DNA of 64,000 nt from Brachionus manjavacas (lineage: Eukaryota > Rotifera > Eurotatoria > Ploima > Brachionidae). The stretch covers positions 2,976,001 to 3,040,000 of the forward strand of contig JAHQIY010000009.1 in NCBI GenBank assembly GCA_019054805.1, given 5' to 3'. This document shows positions 1 through 11,699 of this stretch, piece after piece. Every line of letters begins with the position of its first letter. The stretch's first letter is position 1. The notes under the pieces were generated by a model. That model did not search any database. It saw only the letters and a program-made list of their open reading frames with translations, and had not been told where the DNA came from. The translations under genes and the position numbers were made by a program.

Positions 1-34
1 ACTGGCTGCCGGCAAGCGCTTCTTCTCCGTACAT
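1..34 (-). CDS. possible first coding codons of a divergent gene (partial)
   Basis: At the left edge the minus strand starts with an ATG at 34-32 followed by 11 open codons (MYGEEALAGSQ) that run off the window. The stretch is clearly more GC-rich than what follows. It could be the start of a gene transcribed away from FAM151, but it is too short to be identified, and chance is a real alternative. Confidence 0.2.
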   Translation of the reverse strand, partial: MYGEEALAGSQ

Positions 35-1179
35 TTTCCTTCCGTTCGATTGTACAATCAAAGTTTAATTAATTTGGCATTTAAGAATCTGTATAAATAT
101 CTAAAAATTAGAAAAAAAAGTAAAACATTTCTCGATAACTTGTTCAAATAAAAAAAATCAAATATTTGCTTTTTGTTTTTGTTGTGCCTCCCTCCATCTC
201 GATCATAATTCTTGTGGTTGGTGTCAAAATATTAAGATATAATTTTAGCTATTTTTTATTTTATTTTTTTGTGGGCCAATTTAACAAACTCAAAAACAAC
301 TCAAACAAAGCAGCCTTTCAAAATAATTTATTATAATTTTAAACAAGATTTTAAAATTGTTTAAACCAAAAAGTATCTATATTTATCTCACGTGCTATCT
401 TTCCATTAAATATTCAGCTCGATCAGGCTTAGATTTAAAAAAATTCTATCTCGAAGCCAATCTTTTCCTAATACTCTAACCTAGCCATATGTGGATATTT
501 TCGATTTATTTTCTTTTTTCCGGATGAGTAATTATTCAAACGCTGGTTGCTAGCCATTTTGGCTTGCTGATGATGCAAAAAACTCATGTGAGCTGAATAT
601 TGGCCAGTTGTGCTTGACAAGCTCTAGCCTAGTTAAGATACAATGTGAGCAAGCAGCAACAAAAATAAGCAATTTAGTAAATTATTTTATTGATATTAAA
701 TAGAGGGAAACAACAACAAGAGCAACAACAAAAAAATTGAAATGGATTATTATGCTTGAAACGTGATACCTTAGAGAGCGAGAGAAAATTCCAATTCTCT
801 TGCTGAAAACAACGAGTTGAATGAAGAAGAAAAAAGTTGAATTTTAATAAAAAAAAAAAGCTTTAACCTTTATTTTCATAATTTCGATTTGAAGTGTATC
901 ACGTTTTTTTTCTGTTCATTTTCTCTTTTCTATTTCTTGAATATGTATTTTTTTTGTGGCGATCAAACGCAAATCACGTGAGAATTGTTTCCAAGAATTC
1001 CTATTGATTTAGATTTCGCCAAAGCTTTGTTTATTAATTAACTGAATTTAGTTGAAATGCTCGTTCTGTGTAACTAAAGGCATAATTTGAAATTATAATT
1101 TTCGTAAAATTAAAATCTAATCATCGGAATTTTATACCCAAGTGAAATAGCAAACGCGTTCAAAAAACTTACTAGAACA
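35..1179. other. intergenic, upstream of FAM151
   Basis: No coding region or repeat is recognised. The stretch is AT-rich with short homopolymers; a somewhat GC-richer patch lies near 540-660. It would contain the FAM151 promoter, but no TATA box or other element can be assigned with confidence. Confidence 0.4.
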
Positions 1180-2043
1180 ATGCTTGATTTCTTCCAAGTC
1201 GAGGACGCTTCATTGATAACATGGTCTCACGCCGTAAACAATAGGAAAAAGCTACTCGACTCATTAAAAAGTAGTTTTATTTATGATGCGTTGAATTTAA
1301 CTTTATTTTTCTTTTTTAAATAAAAAAATTTTATGTTAGGTGAGTGCAGTTTTATTGAGGCTGATATAGTGTTTGATTCAGAGAAGCACGATGAGCCGAT
1401 AATGGCTCATCCGCCACATGACCACAGCGATTTGACTTTTCGCGAGTTCGTCCAAAGTGCACGCAACTGTGACAAAGGCCTCAAGCTTGATTTCAAGAGC
1501 CAAGACTCGATCAGGCCATGCTTGGACTACTTGAACAAAATGGACCTAAATTTGCCAGTGATACTGAACGCGGACATTTTTCAGGGCAACAATTCGCCCC
1601 AAGTGAACATAGACGCAGACATGTTTGTGCACACATGCACCACTGAGTATCCAAGAGGAGTGCTGTCGCTGGGTTGGACCACCAGGCCCTGTTCGCACAC
1701 AATCTACACATGGGAAAACGTGCAGCAAGCTGTTGAGCTTTGTCAAAGGTTCAAGCTGAACAATGTCCATTTTGCTGTTAGACTGGCATGGTCAGTAAGG
1801 TCGATTGATAAACTGCTGCGTTTGCATGAGTTGACAAATTGTTCGTTTACAATATGGTCTCATGACGATGACAAATTAGCCTCGTTCGAGACACTCTTAT
1901 TGTTTAGACATTTTTTCGATAAGAAATTTCTATTCTACGACCTGTCTAGTGAGCTGATTAGCTACCTGAGTATGAATAGAAACGAATTTAGAACTGTTTT
2001 GCAAAAGTCAAGTGACGACCTGATAAGGTCTTATATATTTTAG
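1180..2043 (+). CDS. FAM151/menorin family protein, two exons
   Basis: Exon 1 is 1180-1270 and exon 2 is 1340-2043. The 69-base GT-AG intron splits a Ser codon, giving 264 residues. The N-terminus reads TWSHAVNN (about residues 14-21), then SFIEADIVF (about 34-42) and IMAHPP, the order of conserved blocks in the FAM151 domain (animal FAM151A/B and C. elegans menorin). The family fold is related to TIM-barrel phosphodiesterases. Vertebrate FAM151B is needed for photoreceptor survival and worm menorin guides dendrite branching, but the biochemical activity is unsettled. No signal peptide or membrane segment is visible, and the length is close to FAM151B rather than the longer secreted forms. 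The start is the first in-frame ATG before the conserved block. A polyadenylation signal AATAAA follows near 2104. Confidence 0.9.
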
Positions 2044-2559
2044 GCGAACAAAATGGCTTCAAAGTCCGATGGGTTTTTTATCTATATTTTTTCTTTCTTT
2101 TGAATAAATTAGTCATGAGCATTTAATTAAAAAAGTCTTTGACACGCCATGATATTTGATGCCTTTGGGCCTAAATTAGAGTAGATTTTGAAGATAGGAA
2201 AAACAAAAATTTAAATGGAATATTTTATAGGTCGAGTTAATTTGTAAATTAAATTTTTTTTAGTTCAAATTTATCACCAATTAATAATCATACCTGAACA
2301 GATTTAGCCCAGAAGGTTTTTGTCTAATTGTCTATTAACACTATTAGACATTTAGAGTATAGACTTGCTAAGCATTTTATCTTAGCTATTTCGCTCCCGA
2401 AAATCCAAAAAAGTGGCACAAACTTGGTCCAACAGAGTATCAAGACAAAAAATCAAACAAGATAATATTCAAAGTATCTAAGCCATTACACCGAGCTGTT
2501 TCTATAATAATCTATAATGTTCGAGATTATTAGATTCATTGATTTTATACTTTATTTTA
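2044..2559. other. 3' flank of FAM151, no gene
   Basis: It contains the likely AATAAA signal near 2104 and then AT-rich DNA with no recognised gene or repeat. Confidence 0.4.
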
Positions 2560-2574
2560 TTTTCTAAAAATCAA

Positions 2575-3085
2575 AAAGTTAAATCGAACAAAATAATTGA
2601 TAGTTCAGGAAAAAAAGAAGAAATTGTAAGGAAGCAATTACCCTATGGAGTTGGATATTCGATATATCTTGATCCGATAATTTTAGAATGAAATTAAGTA
2701 AAAATGACTCAGGGAATTTAAAATATAATTTAAGGAATAGTGACAATCGGATAGAACCGGTGTCAAAAAAAGCTAATGGTGAAAAAACCTTTGAATATTT
2801 TTATACAAGATTGGTGAATAGCTTTGTGATCAAGAGATCAATGTTGAAGTTTGCGACATTCAAGCTTTCTATATTTATCAATTTGAGTTTTACAGAATTT
2901 GTATGAAAATTCAAAAAATTTAATTTAAACATTTCAATGTTTTGCTTTATTAATTTTTTTTTTTTAAAGCAAATTTATAAATTTTTATTTTTAACTTGTA
3001 ATAATAATTTTAAAAAAATTAAATAAATAAAGTGTTAATATGTCTTCATAGCATGGGCATTAGCCTGTTGATTAAACTTGAAAGT
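2575..3085 (+). mobile_element. LINE family B, 5'-truncated 3' end
   Basis: A 72-codon open stretch (2688-2906) is the C-terminal tail of a LINE reverse-transcriptase protein. It shares the blocks NGEKTFE and VIKRSMLK with the minus-strand copy at 61250-61582, and related tails lie at 62221-62655 and 47494-48138. After the stop comes a 3' UTR ending near 3032-3085 with GCATGGGCATTAGCCTG, repeated beside the copies at 61.1 and 62.1 kb. The leading segment 2575-2690 also matches a repeated 3' UTR seen near 11.4 and 31.7 kb, so the copy may itself be composite. Confidence 0.65.
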
Positions 3086-3300
3086 TAAAAAAATATTGGA
3101 AGGGGTATCATTTTTCAGATTCAAAAAAGATCGAACTGCTGAATTTTGAATAACTTGTATTTTTTTGATGTTAGTTTCTGAGAATGAATTTAAACAAGGA
3201 AAAGCATAATCCAAGATTGATCCTATCAAAGATTTGTAATAATTACCTAACGTTTTTGGTTCCCATTTTATAGAGAAACATTTTATAGAGATTTTTTGTA
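3076..3300 (-). mobile_element. LINE family A, C-terminal fragment
   Basis: Reading the minus strand gives the end of a reverse-transcriptase protein (GSILDYAFPCLNSFS, then VIQNSAVRS). The same blocks occur, decayed, at 31.8-32.1 kb and 18.7-18.8 kb. It abuts the LINE B 3' end tail-to-tail near 3076. Confidence 0.6.
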
Positions 3301-3394
3301 GTATCTTTTCAGAATTTTTAACAAATCTTAAGTGAAAAACTTATTAAAGAAAATGCTTAGATTTTATTGAGAAGAGAAGATTTTATTGAGATCC

Positions 3395-3516
3395 CTTTCC
3401 AAACAAGAAAAGCAAACAAGGCTGCTTATCGCAACAGCTTCTTGCAGAAGTTCCTTCGAAAACTTCGCAACAATTCCAACAGCCAAAACGAAAGAGCTAG
3501 TCTCTATCTTGTTTAA
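3395..3516 (+). pseudogene. possible coding remnant, unidentified
   Basis: A short plus-strand open stretch of about 40 codons, rich in Lys, Arg, Asn and Ser (NKAAYRNSFLQKFLRKLRNN and onward), ends in a stop at about 3514. Its base composition is less AT-rich than its surroundings. No family is recognised. It could be a terminal exon or a transposon scrap. Confidence 0.2.
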
Positions 3517-4600
3517 TCATATAACTAGTTTATAATTTATAATTTATATTTTTGTAGCAATTTACGATATGTTTGACAATTCTTACTTTATATTTTAATA
3601 ACAATTATTTTCAATTAGATTTAATTCTCAAATCAATAATTTTTAATCAATAAAACGTTTGAAACTCAAGAGATAGATTTTAAAATGTCTCTTTTCTATA
3701 TCTTTTTATTTGGTTTAAATTTTATTATTTTATCAGATCATTCTCTCGATTATTTTTTTTAAGATTTAATAATACTGATAAATGTAAAATTTTTTTAATC
3801 ATCTATTTTAGGAAATAAGCAATAAATCTTGTCAGACCTTTAAATTGGAGCATTTTTACTGATCAATCAATTTTGCCTAATCTATAAAGTCTCATCAATC
3901 TCGTTATTTGAGAATAAACTCTTGAACCAAAAATGACATTAAAGTTATGCCGTTCAAGGTAGTTATTTTGGCGGCCTAGTTTAAGTCACTGGAAATTAAA
4001 GTCCAAGTCTGGACATCAAAAAATAATTTCTAGTCCGGTCTTTGAGTTCTCTTAAGACTTGTCACTTTTAACAAATCTGTTTTTTTAATTTTTTTAATGT
4101 TTTCTTGAAAATGTTTAACCTTTTGTTCATTTGTTGATTTTTAGATATTTTTATTGAAAAAAATATTAATGAACCGGTTTGACGTCTAAACTATTAATTT
4201 AACCAGAACCAGAACAAAATTATTGCTATTTTATTTCTGGTAATACAAAAAATGATTGTGCAAATATCATCAGCTTTCAATTTTTAAGCAATCGGCTAGT
4301 TTTGATCAAAAGATTTAAGATTTTGTTTCTTATATTGACAGCAAATGCCAGCCAAAATCTAGAAAGAACAGAAATAAAAATTAAAAAATTAATTATAAGC
4401 GTCAACTTTTAATTCTTAATTTGCTTATAATACATTTTCTCTTTATCAAAATTTTAATTTAAACATAAAATTAAGCTATTTATAACATAAAAAGCGATCA
4501 TGACTTTCATCTTTATTGAAAATAAATCATTGAAAATTACTTTCAATCATTTAAATTGGCCTAATTAATTAAAAATTAATTTAATTTAAATAAATAAATA
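3517..4600. other. AT-rich intergenic DNA
   Basis: No gene, repeat match or structured element is seen. Confidence 0.4.
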
Positions 4601-4604
4601 TTTA

Positions 4605-5100
4605 CCGTTTAACTTTTTTGAAAAAACATTTAAAAACTTTTTAGAGAAAAATAAAAGAAAATTTTAAAGATATTTTTGAGAAAAATGCACGATAACCTCT
4701 CATAAAACTCTACAAATTTCTCCAAAATTTCTTAAAGGATCCTTTAAAATTTAGTTGTCTGGGTTTTAAACCCCATTTTCTATTTGAGAGATATTTTATT
4801 ATATTAAGTCTTGAATTACATAGCTCTATTAATTCCTCCACCATTGGAGTAGATCTAAGTTTTGAGTTCAATGTGATGCCTAAGAATTTAACTTTATCCT
4901 CATTAATTAAATTGCTACCATTCATTTTGATTTCAAGATTGATTTTATTTTTAGTTTTTTCCTGAAAGATTCATGACTTTTCAATAGAAATTTTCATTTT
5001 CCATTTGAAAAACCATCTTTCAATTTCTTTTAGGTACTTATTTATCATGTTTTCAAGATTTCGCATCTTTTCAAAAATTAAAAAAAAGGAATTGATTATT
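4605..5100 (-). mobile_element. LINE family A, thumb-region fragment
   Basis: The minus-strand ORF at 4710-4925 shows the reverse-transcriptase thumb pattern KVKFLGITLNSKL followed by YLSNRKWGLKP, which continues into the GSILDY block in other copies. The fragment is bounded to the right by a LINE-type 3' hairpin (5106-5142) and then by a family A DNA element. Confidence 0.6.
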
Positions 5101-5145
5101 TTATTTATTTGTTTTCTGCACCGAGCTAGGGCTCCTTCAGAATAA
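5085..5145 (-). repeat. retroposon 3' end: GAGC hairpin plus ATAAA-type tail
   Basis: On the minus strand it reads CTGAAGGAGCCCTAGCTCGG, then CAGAAAACAAATAAATAAA. It is one of seven copies of this 3' terminus in the window. GAGC and GCTC pair in a short stem. Confidence 0.6.
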
Positions 5146-5155
5146 ATAAAAAAAA

Positions 5156-5590
5156 TGGTTTAATTTTTTGTGTTTGAATTACAAAATGTATCCAATGTTG
5201 AAATAACATTGAAAAAGTGCGATGCTTTAAATATTTTTTTAAGTTTCAAAGAAAAAATAATTTTAAGTTAATATTGCAAACATTAAAAACTTTCTTTTTT
5301 TTAAATTTTGACTTTGGGTTTGTGATATGATGATCCTTAAAGATAATATTTGTAGTTTAAAAAACTATCTACGCTCTGTTTTCCATTTTTTATCAATTGA
5401 GTATTTGTTAAAAAGCACCAAACGAAAATGCATTATCATTTATGTCAAAATTTTATAAAAAGAAAACAAAGTTTTTCGTGTGTAGGCCGTTATGTAAACT
5501 ATGGTTCACCTGTTACTGGAACGATTCTTTTTCTCAGGTTTTATTAACTATTAGTTCACCTAATTTAAAAAAGCTAATGTAATGATACAA
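5156..5590. mobile_element. family A long-TIR DNA element, partial copy
   Basis: It starts with the terminal repeat TTTAATTTTTTGTGTTTG and continues through the CATTGAAAAAGTGCGATG block. An interior block (5300-5385) matches the inverse of 40260-40380, and a block at 5495-5575 carries the GGTTCACC and TTAGTTCACC motifs. The second terminal repeat is missing. Confidence 0.6.
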
Positions 5591-5903
5591 AAACAAGATA
5601 GAAAAGATAATTACATTGAAAATTTAAAGTTGGACGGAGTAGGAAAATTTTGCGAAATAGATGACCATATAGTCCCCAAAGTCAAACTCTTAAAGGGTGA
5701 ACAACTTATTTTAATTTTCTTTAATTTTTATTATTTATGCTGAAAGGCAACGATTTAAGAAGAGAGCGCATTTAGGTATTTGGGATTATGGAAACGCGTA
5801 TAATATTTTTAAATAACAATAATATGCAATTTAAAAAATAAAATACTGAATTAGGAACAAAATAAAAACATTTTAGTTTTTTTTTGTAACTGATGTCAAT
5901 TAA
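5591..5903. other. AT-rich DNA between elements
   Basis: No gene or repeat is recognised in this stretch. Confidence 0.35.
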
Positions 5904-8538
5904 TAATAATAATAATAAATAAATAGCTATAATGTGCTAGGCACATGAAATGAGGGTTTAATCTCATTATAATAGCTCAATCAAATCAATTTTGTCAATT
6001 TTGTTTTTAAAAACGTTTATAGAATTAGAATTTACAATATCATTATCCAGTTTGTTCCATACATTCACTACTCTATTGCTAAAGAAATTGTATCTTTGTT
6101 CACAATTCTTCACCAGTTGTTTCTCCATAACAAACTCATGCAGTCTAGAGGAAGGACGGAATATGTTTTCAAGCTTGTTCTTGAACACTAAGGGTACATG
6201 CCAGTTAATTTTGTCCAGTCCATTGATTATTTTAAACATTTCAATCAAATCACCTCTTAGTCTTCTTGTCTCTAAAGTGGTCAGATTCAATGCCTTTAGT
6301 CTTTGGTTGTAATCTAATCTTTTAATTCCGGAACAAGTTTTGTAGCTCTTCTTTGCACGGACTCTAGTACTTGAATGTCTTTTTTAAATAAGGTCTCCAA
6401 ACCTGCACTCCATACTCTAGGTGGGGCCTAACAAATGCTTTGTATAATCGACCCAGTGTGTCTTTATTTTGGTGTTTGATCGTGCGCTTAATTGAACCCA
6501 GTATGGAATTTGCTTTATTTGCAGCTGCGTTAACTTGTTTAGACCATTTTAGATTGTTCGTTATAATTATACCTAGATCACGCTCAGTCTCAGTTTCCAA
6601 AAGATTCGTGTTTCTAATTATGTAATTGAATTTCGGATTGTTTGGACCGCAATGCATCACCTTACACTTCTCTTCGTTCAACTTTATTAACCAATCATCC
6701 GTCCATTTTGAAATTTTGCTCAAATCTCTTTCAAGTTTTAAACACGAATATTCGTTATCTATAATTGACATCAATTTAGTATCGTCCGCAAATACCTCAC
6801 AAAAAGTTTCAAGAAGCTTAGGCAGATCATTGATGTAAATGATAAATAAAATTGGTCCTAAAACCGAGCCTTGGGGAACCCCGCTCGTAACATTTACCCA
6901 TTTAGACATCTCAGTTCCTAACACTACTCTCTGTCTTCTTCCAAACAAAAACGCTTCTATCCATTTGATAATAGATACATCAAAACCATAACACGTTAAT
7001 TTGTGAATTAAGCGCTTATGCGGAACTGTGTCGAATGCTTTAGCGAAATCTAAATAGATAATGTCCAGAGCATTTTTTTGGTTCAATGTCTCTGACACTA
7101 AATCGATAGTCTCAAGAAGATTTGTAACACATGATTTATTGCTAATGAAACCATGTTGCCTGCCATCTAACAAATCATTTTCAGTTAAAAAATTAACTAT
7201 TACTACTTTTAGAAGCCTTTCCATCACTTTACAAACAATGGAAGTAAGAGATACAGGTCTATAATTAGAAGCCTGTATTCTACAACCTTTCTTGAATAAA
7301 GGAGTAACGTTCGCCTCCAACCAGTAGCTTGGTACTCTTGAGCTTTTGAACGATTTAATAAAAATTATAGATAGCGGGATTGACATAGCTTCAGCGATCT
7401 CGTGGAGAACCCAGGGATGGAACTCATCTGATCCTCTAGATTTATATTTGTCCAACCTCTTGAGCTCATTAAAAACGTTTTCTTTAGAAAAAGTAACATA
7501 CGGATCAATACATACAGTTTTTTCAGTAAAATTCTCCAGGCGAACAGTAAAATCAGGCTCTTCTTTGATAAAAACTGACTCAAATTGCTCATTTAAAATG
7601 CTGCATAAATCGGAAGATTCTGTTTTTAATTCGCCAAATTTATCTTTTAGTGCCTTGATTTGATCTTTTACAGCCAACTTGGAATTTACGTACGAATAAA
7701 ACAGTTTTGGAAATTTCTTTGATTTCGCAACCAAATTCATCTCGAACTCTTTAAGGTCATTTTTCAACGACATGTTTGCATCTTTTTTAACTTTTTTGTA
7801 CTCCACAAGTAAAACGACGTTTTTTCCAGAAGCTAAATACTTAAACCAAAAATTCTTTTTCTTACGAGTCAATTTTTTGCTTTTTTTCGTAATCCATGGT
7901 ACTTTTACTTTCGCTTGCTTTCTACGCAGAGGTATGTACTTTTTACAAAGATGGTTGTAAACTTTGAGTAAAAAGATATAAGATGCTTCAACATCTTTTT
8001 TGTTAAATATACTCAACCAATTAATTTTCACCAGCTCATCTGCGAACAGTTTATATTTACCTTTCGAAAAGTCAAACAAACGGTTATCGAAATTGCTAAA
8101 GATCGATACTGTTGAGTACTTGAATGTCAACACATGATGTCCTCGTAAAAGATCACCCAAAACCGGTTTGTGTTCCAGCTCAAGAACTCTTTCTCTGTTC
8201 GAAGCTAGGACTAAATCTAGAATGTTTGAACTTGAATTTTCACTTGTCTGGAACGTATTTTTCATAACAACTTGACTCAAAAACGAATCTTGTAAGTTTT
8301 CAACAAAAACTTGGCTTGCTAGGTCAAAAGGTGTAATATCTGGAAAATTACTATTCGTCGACCATTTGATCGACGGATAGTTGAAGTCGCCACATATTAC
8401 TAAGCTACTAAAGCGTCCTCCAGACACCAGCTTGCTAGCTTCTGCTATCAACAGATTGATTCTCAGATCGATCTCGGCACGAGAATCTGGTGGTCTGTAA
8501 AAACATCCAATGAGTAGAATTACATTTAAATTGATCAC
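5904..8538 (-). mobile_element. CR1-like LINE, nearly intact ORF2 (5' truncated, two frameshifts)
   Basis: The main open frame runs from 8538 to 6364 (724 codons). The first ~150 residues are the back half of an AP-type endonuclease (GCFYRPPDS, ICGDFNYPSIKWS, ILDLVLAS, RGHH near the usual SDH position). The reverse transcriptase follows with NYRPVSLTS, YLDFAKAFDTVPHKR, GVPQGSVLGP and the catalytic FADD box, then RDLGIIITNNLKW. The C-terminal end (ETRRLRGDLIEMFKIINGLD to NVWNKLD) lies in another frame at 6290-5967. Two single-base losses in A-runs, near 6384 and 6318, explain the breaks. The 3' end is a TTATT/TTA-type simple tail near 5904-5926. The set of motifs is that of the CR1/Jockey group, and the decay is slight, so the copy is young. 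Confidence 0.85.
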
Positions 8539-8787
8539 TATTTTAATTTATTAATACATAATTGATTGAAAAGAAACTCTTATACAATCAAAAAAATTTA
8601 AATTTTTTATTAATTAATCCTATAATGATCAAAAAATAGCCACTATGAAATTTTTTTTATCTTTTATGTTTTGTTTTTCAAATTAACACTTTTGATTTTA
8701 CTTTAATATAAACCAATGTAGCCTTATCTCTAGTTCGATATAGTTAATCGAATAAAAAAATAAATCTTTAAAATAACTCGGGAATTA

Positions 8788-9010
8788 AAAAAAAGGCCTG
8801 TAAATGAAGAAATTCCTAGTAACATATCTCAAGATCAGGCCCTTGAAGCTAATACTAAAGGAAAAACTAGAGGAAAAGGTAAAATTTATTTTCCTTTATG
8901 TAGTTTTCACTCCTTGGAGGATGCTAAAAAATACCTCGATAGAGAATTTGATTTTTTTGTCCTTAAAAAATATATTTTGTTTTTATTTTTAATTTTTTGT
9001 TCTATTTAGA
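8788..9010 (+). pseudogene. MULE/FLYWCH transposase N-terminal remnant
   Basis: A 70-codon open frame from about 8791 reads RPVNEEIPSN, then TKGKTRGKGKIYFPLCSFHS, LEDAKKYLDREF and FFVLKKY before a stop near 9006. The arrangement (basic Gly/Arg/Lys patch, then a Phe/Ser-Leu-Glu-Ala-Lys-Tyr helix just before a FLYWCH-like finger) resembles the leader of MULE-type transposases such as the one at 20.4-22.5 kb. The finger itself is absent. Assignment rests on pattern only. Confidence 0.4.
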
Positions 9011-9294
9011 TAATTAGTGCTATATATTTCTTAAAAAAAGTAATGAATAAAAAATTTTGTTCCAAATTAAGTAGTTTAGTTTTTTTTAGCATAAAATAAA
9101 CCCAGGTAATAATTATATGCCTTATAGAAAGAGTAATCCCAAGTCAACCAGATCATAGCAATTGCCATTTCTAAAGCTCCTCCAAAAAAAAAACCTAAAA
9201 ACTATTAACTAATTTTTATACCAGTTTAGAGAATAAGGCATTCTATTAAATTTTGAGCTTTATTCAATTTGTTCGCATAATCTAAAAATCTTTG

Positions 9295-9720
9295 GTCTAA
9301 TTATATTTTGAACAAAAAAATTGGGTGAACTAATAGTTCACAAAACCTGAGAACAAAATATTTAGAATAATAAGTAAACTATGGATCACCTAACCGACTA
9401 GATCCAGTTTTTTAATAATTAAATATAAAATTTAATCAATATGAATTATATTACTATTTTTTTTTCTTTGCTATTTTTTATTCTTTTTATTTATTTAATT
9501 TTATATTATTTAAGTTTATTTTTAGTTTTTTCATATGTTTTTATTCTGAAGGAGCATTTGCTCCGTAAAAAATAAATAAATGAATTGTTTAAAAGTTAAA
9601 AAAGAATTTTCAATAAATTTTTCAAGTTTCCAAACAAAAATCAAACTCATTCTATTTCACCAAAGAGTTTAATTTCAAATATGAAAATGCTTGCAATATT
9701 AACTTAGACACGGAATGAGT
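9295..9720 (-). mobile_element. family A long-TIR DNA element, inverted partial copy
   Basis: The reverse complement matches 39780-40190: the AGTTCAC motif pair, the spacer, the GGAGC hairpin segment (9541-9590) and the CTTGAAAAATTTATTG segment. The hairpin segment sits at the same place in both copies, so it was already inside the element before the copies separated. Confidence 0.65.
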
Positions 9721-9749
9721 GGAAAAACTTTAAAAAAAAAAGAAAAAGC

Positions 9750-11140
9750 GAATCGGTGAACTAAAATTTAAGTCTTGGTGGGATGCAACAATACAAACAC
9801 TTTATAATCAAATGATCTCAAGATACATCAACTACAGAGACTCGAACATTGCAAATGAGCAAAAGAAAGAGTACTTTAAAGCGGTGAAAATGTTTAAGAA
9901 CAAAAAAAAGGAAAACATGAGACACGATGTATTGAAGATTTAATTACACAATTAGAAATGTTGGATGTTGGTATTAAGCTAAACAAAATAAAATTGGATG
10001 TTGTTCTATACGCGGATGATATCATGCTTATCAGTACATGTAAATACGGACTCCAAGACAGCTGCACATAGTACAAAAGTATGGGCTTGAAAACGGAATT
10101 AAATACAACCCATATAAGACTGAGTTTATGTTGTACAATGACTCTATAAGAACAAACCGGGAACATTTAAATCGATTAGAACTTGACTATAAGCTAATTA
10201 AGCGAGTTACGGAGATAAGTATTTAGGCATTCAATTATCAACCAAAGACACAAGTAGTGCCCATATAAGCAAGAGAAAACAACTGACTATGGTAGCAGTT
10301 ATTCGTCTGAAGATACTTGGATTAACGGGCCCGCACATTCACCCAAATTTAAAAGCGCATATGTACAAGACGTTCGGGAGACCGATACTTATGTATGGTA
10401 TTGATTGCCTTAACTTAAGGAAAAGTGACATCCAAATGATAAAGAGACTAGAGGGTAACATTGTGAAGAAAATTGTAGGAATACCCACGAGAACTAAAAC
10501 CACAAGTCTATTTCACGCGTTAAAAATTGACCTAACACTACACAAATTAAAATTAATGAAACTTGAATTATACATTAGGTTGCATAACAATGATTACACT
10601 AGATCGATCGTAGCCGAATTAGAAAGTATGTTTATTAAAGAAGATTTCATAATGAAGTTTATGAAATTAGCGGAATATCACAAATGAATTATGGAACCTA
10701 CACCTTTGACACATGCAAAATAGCAATAGATAGATTAAATGAGCAAAGGAAGTAAGATATGAAGTGAGATGAACTCAGCGCTCAAGTCACTCATGCATTT
10801 GTCATTAAGGACAAACAGAGAATGTCAAACACAGTCGCCGAATTTTTAAAATTTTAAATATATAGTTTATATAAACATAGCCTATACAATTACGACCATT
10901 TATTATTCTAACACTCAATTAACATCACCTTTTTTTTAGATTAAATTGAACTATGTCCCTGTAAATACGTTTTCTTTTCTTTTATGCAATTGTTTATTAG
11001 ATAACTTAATATGACAATCATATCTTAAAATATTTTTATTTTGTAAAAATTTTAAGTATGCATTATTTCACAGCATACTTAGTTAATGTGGTCCTTTGAG
11101 GACCCTTGCCTAGTCTGAAATAAAATAAAATAAAATCAAC
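9750..11140 (+). mobile_element. decayed LINE with internal deletion and hairpin 3' end
   Basis: Plus-strand remnants in order: a linker ending SWWDATIQTLYNQM and YFKAVKMFKN (9775-9900), then directly the reverse-transcriptase box VVLYADDIMLIS (about 10000-10035), then an open C-terminal frame at 10289-10687 (YKTFGRPILMYGIDCLNLRK). Most of the fingers and palm are missing between the first two blocks. Stops and frameshifts are frequent. The 3' end at 11089-11140 is GGTCCTTTGAGGACC, a perfect hairpin, followed by an AAATA-type tail. The protein differs from families A and B and from the CR1-like copy. Confidence 0.7.
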
Positions 11141-11149
11141 TTAGAATTC

Positions 11150-11265
11150 TTTTTTATTTGAGACTGAAAAAATAATTTGAAACATCGCACTTTTTCAATG
11201 TTATTTCAGCATTTGATACATTTTGTAATTCAAACACAAAAAATTAAACCAAATTAAACTCAAAA
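11150..11265 (-). repeat. family A terminal repeat, solo
   Basis: GAAACATCGCACTTTTTCAA followed by the TTTTGTAATTCAAACAC block matches the right terminal repeat at 40390-40490. No partner end is close by. Confidence 0.55.
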
Positions 11266-11299
11266 AAAAAAAATAAAATTATAAAATGAGTTAAGAAAA

Positions 11300-11480
11300 A
11301 AATCAAAATAAAGTAAATAAGCTAAAAAAAAATGGAGGTTAAGAAGACATAGATTGTTACATGTGGCACATGTTTACGTAGTTCAGGTTTCAGGAAGAAA
11401 GGCCCTTTCCTCGGAGGAAATAGTAAGGTAGCAATTACACAATGGAGTTGAGTATTCAATAGATCTCGATTCGAAACCTT
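11300..11480 (-). repeat. LINE 3' UTR-like repeat fragment
   Basis: It shares the block GGTAGCAATTACACAATGG with 2640 and 31740, and the ACATGTGGCACATGT block, inverted, with 46570. It is part of a LINE 3' UTR or a SINE derived from one. Confidence 0.45.
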
Positions 11481-11699
11481 CTTTTCCATGATCTGTTAAT
11501 TTTTGGCTTAGGATTTGTCGATTTAATTGGTGACAACGGTTTTGCTTTGACGTCTTTCATACCCATTAATTTGTAACTACCCATAACCAATTTTTGCCTT
11601 CAATTGCTCAGGAATGCCTAAATTCAGTCAAGCAATTACCACATATTCCATACTCTATTAACTTGTTGACTAGTTTCGTCCGTGTATAGTACATCTACC

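Noticed and set aside
6440-7960. Plus-strand ORFs of 60-105 codons
   Set aside because: All are antisense shadows of the LINE reverse-transcriptase frame.
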